This document shows, in pieces, positions 20,801-30,670 of a stretch of 64,000 nt of DNA. The notes below the pieces were generated by a model, which saw only the letters and a program-made list of their open reading frames with translations, did not search any database and had not been told where the DNA came from. A program made the translations under genes and the position numbers. Source of the DNA: Asparagopsis taxiformis (Eukaryota > Rhodophyta > Florideophyceae > Bonnemaisoniales > Bonnemaisoniaceae); contig JALQPE010000101.1 in NCBI GenBank assembly GCA_030407315.1, forward strand, positions 1 to 64,000. The letters are read 5' to 3'. Positions within the stretch are counted from its first letter, which is position 1; each line of letters begins with the position of its first letter.

Positions 20801-23650
20801 CAATTCTAGGTCGAGAGACCAGTTGTAGGACCAGCCGGATGGCGGTCACTAAGAGAGTTCTAGAATCGCTTGCCTTGTCAGGGCGTGTTGAACCGTAACG
20901 CGCTCGTGAACTTGCGTTTCGCACGTCGCTCGGTCGCGGAGGCGATCGGGTGTGTACAACGGCGGAACGCGCAGGGTCGATCGCAACACGGGATTCGCGG
21001 GCCGGCGCAAGCCGTGATCTCAGGGGGAGATCACCGAGTAAACTCGAGCTCAACACGATCCACGCAGGGGTCGTAAATCCCTGGCCTAGCGGTAGGCGAC
21101 GCAACGCGCAGTCTCGCGGTGCGACGCAATTCGACAGTCGGTAAACGCGGCGCGCGCGCACGTATGTCGGCGATCGTGAGCAATCCGCACGCAACGTTGT
21201 AACGCAATCGGTCCTCGCGACGCGCTCAACGCTTAACTCGTAGCTGTGAAAGTGCTAACTGTTTATTGGTAGGGTGCGAAGCCATGCGACCACTAATAGC
21301 TAACTTACTTGGGACAGGCTGTCCTTGTGTGGCCGGCCGGCGGCGGCCGCACGCTCGCACGCAAAAGGGAAATATTTTGGGAAAAAGACTTTCGTCATAA
21401 AAACCCAAAAAAGGGGAAAATAAAGGGAAATTCGCGGAAATCGCTACACGTGGCGCGGCTCGCGGTTTCGTGGCAACGTACGCGCGCACACGCTCGCATT
21501 GACGCTCCGTGACACGTAATCAAGACGCCACGCGTACGCTCGCTTACTAAACTAACTCAAACGGATGCTTGCGGACTAATGTAAACGCGCGCGCTCGCAT
21601 CGGTTCCATCGACCAACTTAAATTGCACCACATACAGTAACTTAGTTTAGTATAAAATGCCTCTGGATTAGCCAGAGTGCTTAACCTTTAGAGGTAACGT
21701 AACTCACGTGGAATTTACGACTCCACTGAACAGTGTTTGCATCGCTCTTTCTATCCTTCTAGGACGAATTAGCTTTAGCTATACAGCTCGACGGGTTACG
21801 TCTTTCGCTCCATCAACACACACTTCGTGCGTGAGCACCCCCAACCTTCACCCGGTATTACCGGCAGACCTTTCGGGTATACTCGCTATTGGCGGTTGAC
21901 GCAAGATTCGCTTGCTCTACCACACTACCGAGGCTCGGGACACCTGTAGGGTGGTTTTGCGCTTTGCGGATTTTCTACCTACTACAGTTACTGTAAACAG
22001 TTAGGGTAGGTAGACAGTTAGGAATAAATATCCTTAGGTGCACCAATCAGATCCCTGATTATGGCGACTGCGGGAGCCCGCGAGATCACCAACTGTTAGT
22101 GTTACAGTGTAAAGTTAGCTGAGTCAGCTTAGTTAAAATTTGCCCCTTGTGGGGTCTTGAGTTGCCCCAGTGGGTCCATTCCCTGACTTGGGCTAGATAC
22201 AGCGAGGCTGTTTCTATTGGTCAGTCCCGACCCGGGGTCATCCAATAGGATGTTGACACGACCCCACCAGGGCAGACCACCGTGTGGTATGACAACACGA
22301 TCCCACCAAGGCAGACCACACCGTGGTATGACAAGGTGGAATAGTTAGCGCGCCGATGGCGCGATCGTGAGAACGGTTTGTGTTGATCGTGATGGTGGGG
22401 TGGCATCGCAATGGAGAGGGATTGCGCTAGCACATTGGGAGAGGCGGGCTGGATGAGATCGCGTGCTCTGTGAGGTCTGGGCTCATGACCTGTTGGAGTT
22501 GAAGGGGTATCGCGTGGTGTGTTTACTTCGTCGGAGCGGTCGTGAGACGGTGGCTTAAATACTCTATGATGGAATACTGTAAGGGACCGTTATGATTGTA
22601 TGATCATCCGACAATCATCAGCGCAAATCTCCGCAAATTTTTCCATACTCGTGTCTGCATGCAATCCGTATCATCTTCTAGTGCATGCCACCATCATGCC
22701 AGCAACCGCGATATACCCGTTACGGTGTGCCCCACTTGAAATATACATATGATATTGACGTGGTGCCATTTCCCATTCTGATATTCGACGTAATTCAGCA
22801 ATGCCTCTTTCATATTACACATCTCTGTTCTTCCGACACAGCCACCCTGTCCCACCGTGCGAAGTTGCGTCCTTATTCCGCATGAATTCGCTCTTCAGGC
22901 TGACACCGACGTCTCTCAGTGCCAGAAAGACATCCATCTATCTATCGCAGACATAGTCACCATGTCATTTTCGTCTATATTTTCAAATACGACCCAACGC
23001 GCGAGTTCATTCTATCAAGCCTCGCCATCCAAATCGCACAAGCACTTCTACCGGTGCAATTCGTCTGTGTCACGCGATGACATCATAGCGCGTGTCTGTG
23101 AAACCGGCCCCGACTGCCGACACGAGCCACGCTGTTCGCGCAGCTGCAGATTGACCACTGCGCGTACATAGCGTCGCGATAATTTCATAGTTCATTTTGC
23201 CACCTGCTCGTCTCTCATGAAATCCATGCCGTATCTGCCATTCGCTGAGAGGCATGCGTCACGTTACGGGCCGCACACAGGACGGCCATCCAGACCATAT
23301 CTGCGCTCCAGTGCAAGTAGTTGTAATGCCGAACGTAGTTTGCATGCTTCAACATACTCTGCTCAACAAATTACCCAATGCAATAGTTTATCTGCCGCTA
23401 TCCGCATTGGCGTTTGCCGGTATCAGGGCTATGTCCACGCCTTGTAGCTAGCGCTAAGACGCGTGGTGTCCAATTTCTGCCAACGCCATAGCTTAATGCC
23501 ATGTGAATGTGCGTAAGCCGAGGTGGAAGCCAAATGGAATATGTGGTGGTGGTAGAATTTGATGACGGAAAGGCGAGTCCAAAACCATGTATTCTTCACT
23601 GTCACAGCTGAATTTTAAGTAGAGATAGATAGCCACAGGCTCAGGGATGA
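20800..23650. other. non-coding stretch, possibly 5' LTR and flank of the gypsy element
   Basis: No gene is recognisable. GC-rich CpG sequence continues to about 21600 and then gives way to AT-richer sequence. The transition may mark the 5' end of the gypsy element, but I could not identify paired LTRs or a target duplication. Confidence 0.4.
22255..22329. repeat. two-copy tandem repeat of about 36-39 bp
   Basis: Two adjacent units, 22255-22290 and 22291-22329, share CCCACCAxGGCAGACCAC and end in GTGGTAT. They differ by a few bases and small indels. Confidence 0.7.
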
Positions 23651-23675
23651 AGGAATCAGGTAAGACAGCTCCTAT

Positions 23676-24466
23676 TCATGTGAGGGGAGTGTCAGAACCA
23701 TGGGGAGTCGTATTGATGCATTTCAGTTGTCTCGACCTCCGCTTAGCTACCTCAACTGCAATATCACGCTGAAGTAAACACACTTTTCGATTATCATTGG
23801 CACCCTTGACCCAATACGCAAGCGCGATGTCCTCAAGCGGTTTTTCATCGTCTTCAGATTCGATAAGCACCTCCCCCAACAACCACAACCTCTCAAACGA
23901 ATAATTTTCCTCAGTGATTCCCTGCTTTTCACAAAGGCCATTTTTCAGCCAGTGACCTAGCTTTGCGAACCAATTCAACTGTGATGTGTACAGCACTTTT
24001 CGTTGAACACTGCGCTTTGCAGCTGAAGAACTTTCGCCATGTCTAAATGTTCGCTCCAGTGGAATTCATATGCACCGTTTGCTCCTCGTCCCCGGAAACA
24101 GTTCATGTTTGCTATTTCATCAATGGAAACATTCCAAGCCTTGGAAACTAATTGTCCTGGTTCTTGATGGATAGCTGCTATCAATTCATCAGTGATATGA
24201 ATCGTAGCAGGCAACTCGATTTTTTTCATCATGCGATAAGCACGTTCAGCAGCTTTAAAGATGAACAAGGCTCCACCAGGCTCTCTGTCATAGGCATTGT
24301 CATTCATTACAGATTTCAGTTGTAACCAATTGGAGTCTGTCCGTTCCCAGTAGTTGAAACGAATGTGTATACGGGATAGCTGAGTGGTAGTGGTTTTCGT
24401 TGAATGATCGATGATGCCTCCGATCCCCCAAGACCGGAGTTGACCATGCCTTTTTATACCCACCAT
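23676..24466 (-). pseudogene. unrecognised minus-strand gene with one apparent frameshift
   Basis: Two overlapping frames, 24466-23975 and 23996-23676, read as one protein of about 260 residues if a single-base indel near 23985 is assumed. The composition looks protein-like: Trp-rich, with segments such as GRGANGAYEFHWSEHLDMAK and EDIALAYWVKGAND. I do not recognise a family. It could be a real gene with a sequencing error, or a decaying one. It is on the same strand as the interrupted locus at 24671-25314. Confidence 0.4.
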
Positions 24467-24670
24467 AGAATTGTAGTTCGATGTCGAACTAATTCTAGAA
24501 AATACTAATCTAAATAAAATTATGTCATCAAAATAAATCTAACATGATGCCATCATGACATCACTCGATGACATAGCCAACTAGATACTTCTAGGCGTAA
24601 CAGCAAGTTACTTTCTAGCAGCCTATAGTATATGAGTAAACTTAGTGTAACTTGTAGCGTCTAGAATACA

Positions 24671-25314
24671 CTAGTTTATGCTGGCCATTGCTGGCATCAG
24701 CTTCAGTTCGTTACAGTAGTCGTCGTTTTCCTCGTACTTGAGAAGAATTGCGGTACCGTCTAATAATTCATCATGGAACGCGTTACCGTCCTGTGTCGGA
24801 CGCTTACGCTCCTCTGACTGCAGTGGTCTTCGCTGGAGTTTAACGATTTGGTCGTTCTCTTTACGCCACGATGGTGTTCTCTCTAGCTGAAACTGGGCAG
24901 CGTCGTCTTGTTTCAATCGATACCAATATTTTTGTGCTCCTTCGGGACATCCATGAAACACGCCATAAGCCAAAGCGTTCTGTAGGTGTACACTTTGCTC
25001 ACGTATTGAGTCCTCCCCTGAGTTCTGCGTTGGTCTCCGATGGTACGTCCAGTGTCAGGTAGGGGAAGATTACCGACAAAACCTCACTGGAGCACCATTC
25101 ACAAAAGATTTCCATCCAGCTATCATCGCTGCCAGTGGAGTTGCGACTGAAATAGGCTTCCGCCAACTTGACGTGGAAGAAAATCATAAGATCTTCTTGA
25201 CGAGTGAATTCAACAAAACGACTTCTGTCATTCCTGAAAAGAACTCGAGTTGCTCAAGATCTCTGCGCATATATGAGTGCATGTTTGCCACTTCAGCTCC
25301 TGCGAACCCTCTGG
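24671..25314 (-). pseudogene. 3' part of an unrecognised gene split by the copia insertion
   Basis: Minus-strand coding-like sequence runs from the copia left border down to a stop near 24671. It shifts frame around 25010 and again near 25215. The C-terminal region includes FHGCPEGAQKYWYRL and is followed by a charged tail. The 5' part lies on the far side of the copia element at 29985-30189: reading across the excised element is continuous through the CAGCA site. Several frame breaks suggest decay. No family was recognised. Confidence 0.4.
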
Positions 25315-25319
25315 CAGCA
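25315..25319. repeat. copia target-site duplication, left copy (CAGCA)
   Basis: CAGCA directly precedes the 5' LTR and is repeated at 29985-29989 directly after the 3' LTR. Five base pairs is the usual Ty1/copia duplication length. Confidence 0.9.
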
Positions 25320-25558
25320 TGTTGGACATCTTCAAATAATTTAAGCTACATTTCAAGCTATATGTGCTTGCAGCGCATTTGTGCTGTGGGCTTACAAAAC
25401 CTAGAACATGTGGTCCGCAGCATATTGAAACAGACAAGATTAATTTGTGGTCTGCATTTGAGTAACAGATGCAGCTACGAGTATGTCTAGAGAATATATA
25501 TAGACAAGTAGAAAGCACGTAGCAAAGACAGGATTCATCGAAAATAATCACATCAACA
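25320..25558 (+). repeat. copia 5' LTR (239 bp)
   Basis: This short LTR runs from TGTTGGACATC to CACATCAACA and is repeated at 29747-29984. The only visible difference is one extra A in the GCTTACAAAACC segment. An AT-rich GAATATATATAGACAAG segment may hold the TATA-like promoter. Confidence 0.95.
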
Positions 25559-25572
25559 GGTTATGGGCCCAG
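25559..25572 (+). other. copia primer-binding site, half-tRNA(iMet) type
   Basis: GGTTATGGGCCCAG begins directly after the 5' LTR. It is complementary to the anticodon stem-loop region of eukaryotic initiator tRNA-Met (CTGGGCCCATAACC), not to a tRNA 3' end. Known copia-type elements such as Drosophila copia prime from a cleaved half of initiator tRNA in this way. Internal tRNA priming is therefore inferred here. Confidence 0.8.
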
Positions 25573-25691
25573 TGGCGACGACCACTCCATTTAACCACTA
25601 GAGCTGAACCCAAACAAAAGGGTTTCAACTTCGATCATTTGGTGAGCGACGAAAGTACCTTGAAGCACAACTCTACATTCCTGTCGACGTC

Positions 25692-26340
25692 ATGACAAAA
25701 GAGGAAGAGGAAAGAATACAACGGTTCCACGGGCGCAGTACAGACGACTACAATCTGTGGCGGCTAAGAGCCGAAATAGCCCTCAAAGGAAAGGGTACTG
25801 GGGCAAGCTGAACAAAGAAGACTGCCCAGAAGACACAAAGGACAAGGCCACCGCACTAATCACTGCATCACTAGGCGATGCACCTTTCAGGGTGTGTAGT
25901 GCCAAACACAATGATCCAATGGCTATGCTTGGACTACTAGACAAAAGATACGCATCTGACCGAGCAACTACTCGAATATCAACATTGACAACTGTGTACT
26001 CTAAGCAATTTTCTCCTAATGATAATATGGCGAAATACATCGATGAATTCGAATCACTGTTCTCCCAATTGGACAGGATGGGAGCAGATGTTTCCATTCC
26101 AGACACACACAAAGGACCACTCTTGCTCGCAAGTATGGGTCAGCAGTCTCCCCTCGAACCAACTGTGGCAGCATTGCGGCTCAAGGAAGTGGACGAATTG
26201 ACATGGGATTCAGTGACAGCCGACCTCATTCAAGAATGGAAACGTATAAAAGATGCGAGCTGCACACTAAACCGGAAAAACATGTTCGATACACTAGAAG
26301 CGAACACAAGAAGTTCCGTTCATTGCGAGCAACACAGTCA
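25692..26340 (+). pseudogene. copia Gag (capsid region), frameshifted
   Basis: The likely start is ATG at 25692, giving MTKEEEERIQRFHG and the copia Gag signature YNLWRLRAEIALKGKG. One base seems missing in a G run near 25797; the frame then changes to the 25757-26340 reading, with a typical copia Gag core (TVYSKQFSPNDNMAKYIDEF). Gag forms the virus-like particle in which reverse transcription occurs. A second frame change near 26280-26340 leads to the zinc knuckle in the next segment. Confidence 0.8.
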
Positions 26341-27792
26341 ATGAAAGACGAGAGATGCTCGTTCTGCTCGAAAACGGGACACAATTCTGCCAGTTGCTTC
26401 TACAATCCTGATTCTACTAATTGCCGAATATCTGCAGAAGCTTTAAAACACATAAAAGGACTTACTGCAGGTTCATCAGGAAAGGTCGAAGAAAAGCAAA
26501 AGAAGCAACGAATAACATTTGGTGGCACAGCCGTACTCCAGCGGGAACACTTTGCTGCCCATACATCAAAAGGGATGTCAGCCCAAATACTGGACAGTGG
26601 CGCGTCAATTACACTTTTCAAAGATGCTTGCGAAGTGCAAAATGACACGTACCGATACGGCTCATGTAACAGAGTGACACTTGCAGCAGGCGACAGCAGA
26701 GCCAAATGTATCGGAGAGGGTACACTGCAGTGTGGAAAAGTCACGCTCCCAAACGCGCAACACGTACAAGGGCTCAATGACACCTTAATTTCGGTTGGAC
26801 AACTGTGCGACCAAGGTAACGTGGTCGTGTTTACTTCAAAGGAGGCTATTGTAATCAAGGGCCGAACATTTTCTGTCCGTGAATCAGACATCATGACTAT
26901 AGCAGGCAGAGATTCACGTACAGGCCTTTACACTGCTATGTCCACAGACAAAAGACCAATGACAGCAAAATTTGGAGCCAATGACGAAGAGAAGATGACA
27001 TTATGGCATAGAAGATTAGCCCATACTCACGAACGAGTACTACGAAATCTGTCAATCAACTTCAATGGCATTCCTGAAATGAAAGGCGGTATGAAAGTTT
27101 GTCATCCATGTCGACTAGGAAGGGCCTCAAAGAAGACATTCAAGTCACACTTTGAAACTGTCAACCATGCTGGTGAGATCGTTCATTCAGATTTAGTCGG
27201 TCCACTTCCAGCGAGCCATTGCGGAAGGAAATACTTTGTCACCTTCATTGATCAATACTCGAGGTACACACATGTCATTGCGCTACGCAGCAAAAGTGAA
27301 ACTGCAAATGCGTTTGAAATGTACTGCTCGTGTGCACATGTCACCCAATATTTCAAAAAGGGTGTCGAAAGACTGCACACTGACGGGGGAAAGGAATATG
27401 ATCGAATTGAATCAACAGAGCGTACCACTACAACACCACATACTCCGCAACATAAACCCTTTGCAGAACGGACTAACAGGACACTGCTTGATCCAACTAA
27501 AATAGTGTTGGAGGAGTCTGGTTTAGACGCAAGTTATTGGGAATGGGCTCTTGACCACGTCGCATATGTCAAGAATCGACTACCACACTCATCTATTGGT
27601 TGTTCGCCCTATGAGAAACTAACCAATTGCGTACCACAGATTCATCATATACGAGTGTTTGGATGCGCTGCATTCGTGTACAATCATGAACCGAAATCTA
27701 AATTGCATGCTATGGCTGAGCCAGGAATCTTCCTTGGATGCAATGACAATGGTGTCTATACAGTTAAATTGTCATCAACTGGAAGATCGTGA
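26203..27792 (+). pseudogene. copia zinc knuckle, protease and integrase segment
   Basis: One long frame encodes, in order, a CX2CX4HX4C zinc knuckle (CSFCSKTGHNSASC), an aspartic protease site (DSGAS in AQILDSGASITLFKD), a GAG-pre-integrase zinc module (LWHRRLAHTH to CHPCRLGRAS), and the integrase core with Asp (HSDLVGPLPA), Asp (HTDGGKEYD) and Glu (PHTPQHKPFAERTNRTL). The useful reading starts around the zinc knuckle near 26340. The frame ends at a TGA where a single-base indel near 27783 would lead into the RT segment. Confidence 0.85.
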
Positions 27793-29324
27793 ACTCTGTA
27801 CATGTGACGTTTGATGAAGATACCTTCCCCGGACTTGATCAATCTGACTCCAGCGAAGATCAAGATGACACTGATTCATATTTATCACCATCTGACACTA
27901 ATGATGCCCCTGCAGAATTCTTCTGTACACCTTTTGATGTAGACAACTCATCTGAAGACGAGAATGACACAGTGTCAAACGTCAACAACGATGACAGAAT
28001 CACAAATGAATTAACAACAGCGACAAGACCTACAAGAGCACGCAAAGCACCGCAGAGACTTGCATTCTTTGCAAATGAAGTTGATTCCAAGGACTGTACA
28101 TCACTCATCTCAATACCAATTACAACCACAGATGCACCAACTGTGAATCAGGCTATGAGTGCAACTAATAATGAAGTGAAATTGTGGATAGAAGCGATTC
28201 AATCCGAATTGGACAATTTAGAAGATGCTGGGACTTGGCAGTGCGTAGGTAAAAAAGGCGAATGCCCGATTCCACAAACTCAAATTTTACCTACACATGT
28301 GGTACTCAAGATCAAACGAAATGAAGACGGTGCCGCTACCAGATTCAAAGCAAGAATTGTGGCAGGCGGGAACTTGCAGCTACCAGGACGTGACTATGAT
28401 TCTGTATACGCCCCAGTTGCAGATTTCAATATCATTAGGCTAATTCTGGTGTTGGCAATACAGAACAATTGGCATACGCGGCACGTTGATGTCACAGCAG
28501 CATTTCTAAATGGTGATATGGACCGAGACGCATACGTCTATCATCCATACAACCTACCCTTGCATTTGCGTCAAGACATGGTTTATCGCCTAAAAAAGGC
28601 TTTATACGGTTTACGACAAGCGCCATTACAATGGTTTCGCAAGCTAAGAGAAGTACTAGTACATTCACTATCATACGAGCAGTTGCTGTGTGATGGAGCA
28701 ATTTTCAAGGGTGAAGCTAAATCAGGAGGAGGAGAGACAGTGGACATTTATACAATCGTGTATGTCGACGACATACTATTCGTTTGTGCAGATATAAATG
28801 TCTTGAACAAGGCAGTTGCAGACTTCTTGATTCAGTTCAAAGGAACTGATGAAGGAACACTCAGCTGGTATCTCGGTTTGAATGTGATACAAAACGGTAA
28901 CCAAGTTTTACTGTCCCAATCTGCATACATTGAACAGATACTACGCCAATACAGCCTGGAACAGGTAACCAAATATTCCACGCCAATGATAAGCACATTT
29001 TATGCTGAACTGCAACACCACATGGAGGAGGAGAGCCTCCAGGGAGACAAGTATCGTAATATGATTGGATCTTTATTATATTTGGCAAACAGAACAAGGC
29101 CAGATATATCAACAGCAGTTGGTATATTGGCTCAGTATACGCAGAAACCAACCCAGTTCCTTATGAAAGCTCTAACCCGTGTATTTGGATACTTGCGCGG
29201 CACTATCACTCACGGATTAGTACTTCAAAAGGATAATCAATTATGTGCAGTATCATTCCACTCCGATGCAGACTATGCTGAGACAAGATTTCGCGAAAAT
29301 CTCGTACAGGGTGGATCGGAATGA
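27789..29324 (+). pseudogene. copia reverse transcriptase segment
   Basis: The frame starts with an acidic linker and proceeds to a copia RT. It contains THVVLKIKRNEDG, RFKARIVAGGNLQ, HVDVTAAFLNGDM, KALYGLRQAP and the catalytic YVDDILF, followed by NRTRPDISTAVGILAQYTQK. The RT copies element RNA into cDNA. It runs into the first RNase H residues (HSDADYAE) and stops after a probable single-base indel near 29295. Except for the borders, the domain is intact. Confidence 0.9.
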
Positions 29325-29725
29325 TCAACAATACATCATTCTCCTGGGCTAGCATCAAACAAGACAACGTCTCTGTATCTACTGCTGAGTCGGAAATGAT
29401 AGCAATGTCAAACTGTGCTCAACATGTCAAGTACATTCGTCTCTTTTTGAGTGAGATCAACCTGATAAGAGATCAACCTACAGTTCTCTATGTTGATAAC
29501 TGTGCGGCCAAGTGTTGGGCAGAAAGCTCGAAAGGCCTTCGTAAGGCTAAACACATAGAGGTGCGGCATAGGTTTATTCAACAATGCATATCCACTGGTG
29601 ATATCAAACTGGAACAAGTTCCAAGCAAAAATAATCTAGCAGATGGATTAACTAAGCCATTAGACAGAATTCTTTTTGTCAAATGGAGAGAGTCCATCGG
29701 TATTGGAGTGCCAAGTGACGTCTAG
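29321..29725 (+). pseudogene. copia RNase H segment
   Basis: The frame continues the RNase H started at the end of the RT segment. It carries SVSTAESEMIAM, LYVDNCAAKCWAE and the C-terminal KHIEVRHRFIQQ plus LADGLTKPL, all hallmarks of copia RNase H, which degrades the RNA strand of the RNA-DNA hybrid. The stop at 29725 is just upstream of the polypurine tract. Confidence 0.88.
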
Positions 29726-29733
29726 TCACTGTC

Positions 29734-29746
29734 CCACCAGGAGGAG
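29734..29746 (+). other. copia polypurine tract
   Basis: A purine run (AGGAGGAG within CCACCAGGAGGAG) sits directly against the 3' LTR start. This is the expected place for plus-strand priming. Confidence 0.75.
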
Positions 29747-29984
29747 TGTTGGACATCTTCAAATAATTTAAGCTACATTTCAAGCTATATGTGCTTGCAG
29801 CGCATTTGTGCTGTGGGCTTACAAACCTAGAACATGTGGTCCGCAGCATATTGAAACAGACAAGATTAATTTGTGGTCTGCATTTGAGTAACAGATGCAG
29901 CTACGAGTATGTCTAGAGAATATATATAGACAAGTAGAAAGCACGTAGCAAAGACAGGATTCATCGAAAATAATCACATCAACA
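29747..29984 (+). repeat. copia 3' LTR (238 bp)
   Basis: This is nearly identical to the 5' LTR, with one A fewer in the GCTTACAAACC segment. It is followed directly by the CAGCA target duplication. Confidence 0.95.
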
Positions 29985-29989
29985 CAGCA
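29985..29989. repeat. copia target-site duplication, right copy (CAGCA)
   Basis: Matches 25315-25319 exactly. Confidence 0.9.
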
Positions 29990-30189
29990 TTGTAATCACC
30001 GGTGCCAACTCGAAATTTCGCTGGCAGCGTGGTCGAATTTGCCATTGAGGACGCGGCTAGAGCACGCTGGGCAGATGCTTCTCCCATCCTGGCTTTTTTC
30101 ATCAGGTCTCCGCGGAGAAACGATTCGCTGTCTGATCTACAATTCTTATCATGTATGAAAAACGCCTCACTTTGGTCTGTTAACTGCAT
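29985..30189 (-). pseudogene. 5' part of an unrecognised gene split by copia
   Basis: An ATG at 30189 opens a minus-strand frame (MQLTDQSEAFFIHDKN) of about 68 codons. It meets the copia target site and continues in frame on the other side of the element as ARGFAGAEVAN. It overlaps the last codons of the upstream membrane-protein gene. Because copia separates the two parts and further frame breaks follow, it is called a pseudogene. No family was recognised. Confidence 0.45.
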
Positions 30190-30670
30190 TGAGTAAGCTG
30201 TCCAGTGAGTTAAAATCGGTTGTTCTCGTCAGTTCCAAATCTCGATTCACAGGCCTCTCGAATACCTGTGGCTCCCGGCACATGATCTTGACCATCATTC
30301 CTTGGTGTGAGCGCCACACCGGCGCGTCGTGATGTATCTGTCGGAATTTTATGACCCACCGGCGCTGAATGATTTTTTTGATAACGAGGCCGTGCCCGAC
30401 TGAGGTGATGAGTAAGTCGGACGAGGTGAACTGATACGTGACATAGAGAGATATCACAAATGTAATTAGCAAAAAGAGGATTAGTCCATAAAGTACCATA
30501 ATTTCCTCGCGCACTGTTTTCGGATAGTAGTCACAGATCCAGGAAACAATAATGAATAATATTACAGCGACAAGACTCATCACAATGAAAGTAAAGTCTT
30601 TTTCGGTACTAGGGCGGGAAGAATGGTCGCTGACTGAAGCTGAATTGAACCAGCAGGTGATATTGGCCAT
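30167..30670 (-). CDS. small two-TM membrane protein with a PIG-H-like layout
   Basis: This 167-residue protein has two strongly hydrophobic segments: FTFIVMSLVAVILFIIVSWI (residues ~27-46) and a second from ~58 to 80. A soluble domain follows, beginning SSDLLITSVGHGLVIKK. Two TM helices followed by a small C-terminal domain with an ESLL(V/I)I-like start is the layout of PIG-H/Gpi15, a subunit of the ER enzyme that starts GPI-anchor synthesis. The typical NE motif of that family is not evident, so the match is tentative; it could be an unrelated membrane protein. The ATG at 30670 is the first in frame. Confidence 0.5.
   Translation of the reverse strand: MANITCWFNSASVSDHSSRPSTEKDFTFIVMSLVAVILFIIVSWICDYYPKTVREEIMVLYGLILFLLITFVISLYVTYQFTSSDLLITSVGHGLVIKKIIQRRWVIKFRQIHHDAPVWRSHQGMMVKIMCREPQVFERPVNRDLELTRTTDFNSLDSLLNAVNRPK

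Larger units (their letters stand above)
25320..29984 (+). mobile_element. complete Ty1/copia LTR retrotransposon, 4.67 kb
   Basis: The element has two LTRs beginning TGTTGG and ending CAACA, a CAGCA target duplication, a primer-binding site right after the 5' LTR, a polypurine tract before the 3' LTR, and Gag-protease-integrase-RT-RNase H order. Integrase before RT defines Ty1/copia. The LTRs differ by only one base-length indel by eye, so insertion was recent. The coding region is interrupted by about four single-base frameshifts, so this copy is formally non-autonomous unless those are assembly errors. Confidence 0.95.

Noticed and set aside
29321..29324. ATGA and GTGA overlaps between copia frames, resembling coupled translation.
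   Set aside because: Conserved protein motifs continue across the junctions only if a single base is added or removed upstream, so these are frameshifts within one polyprotein.
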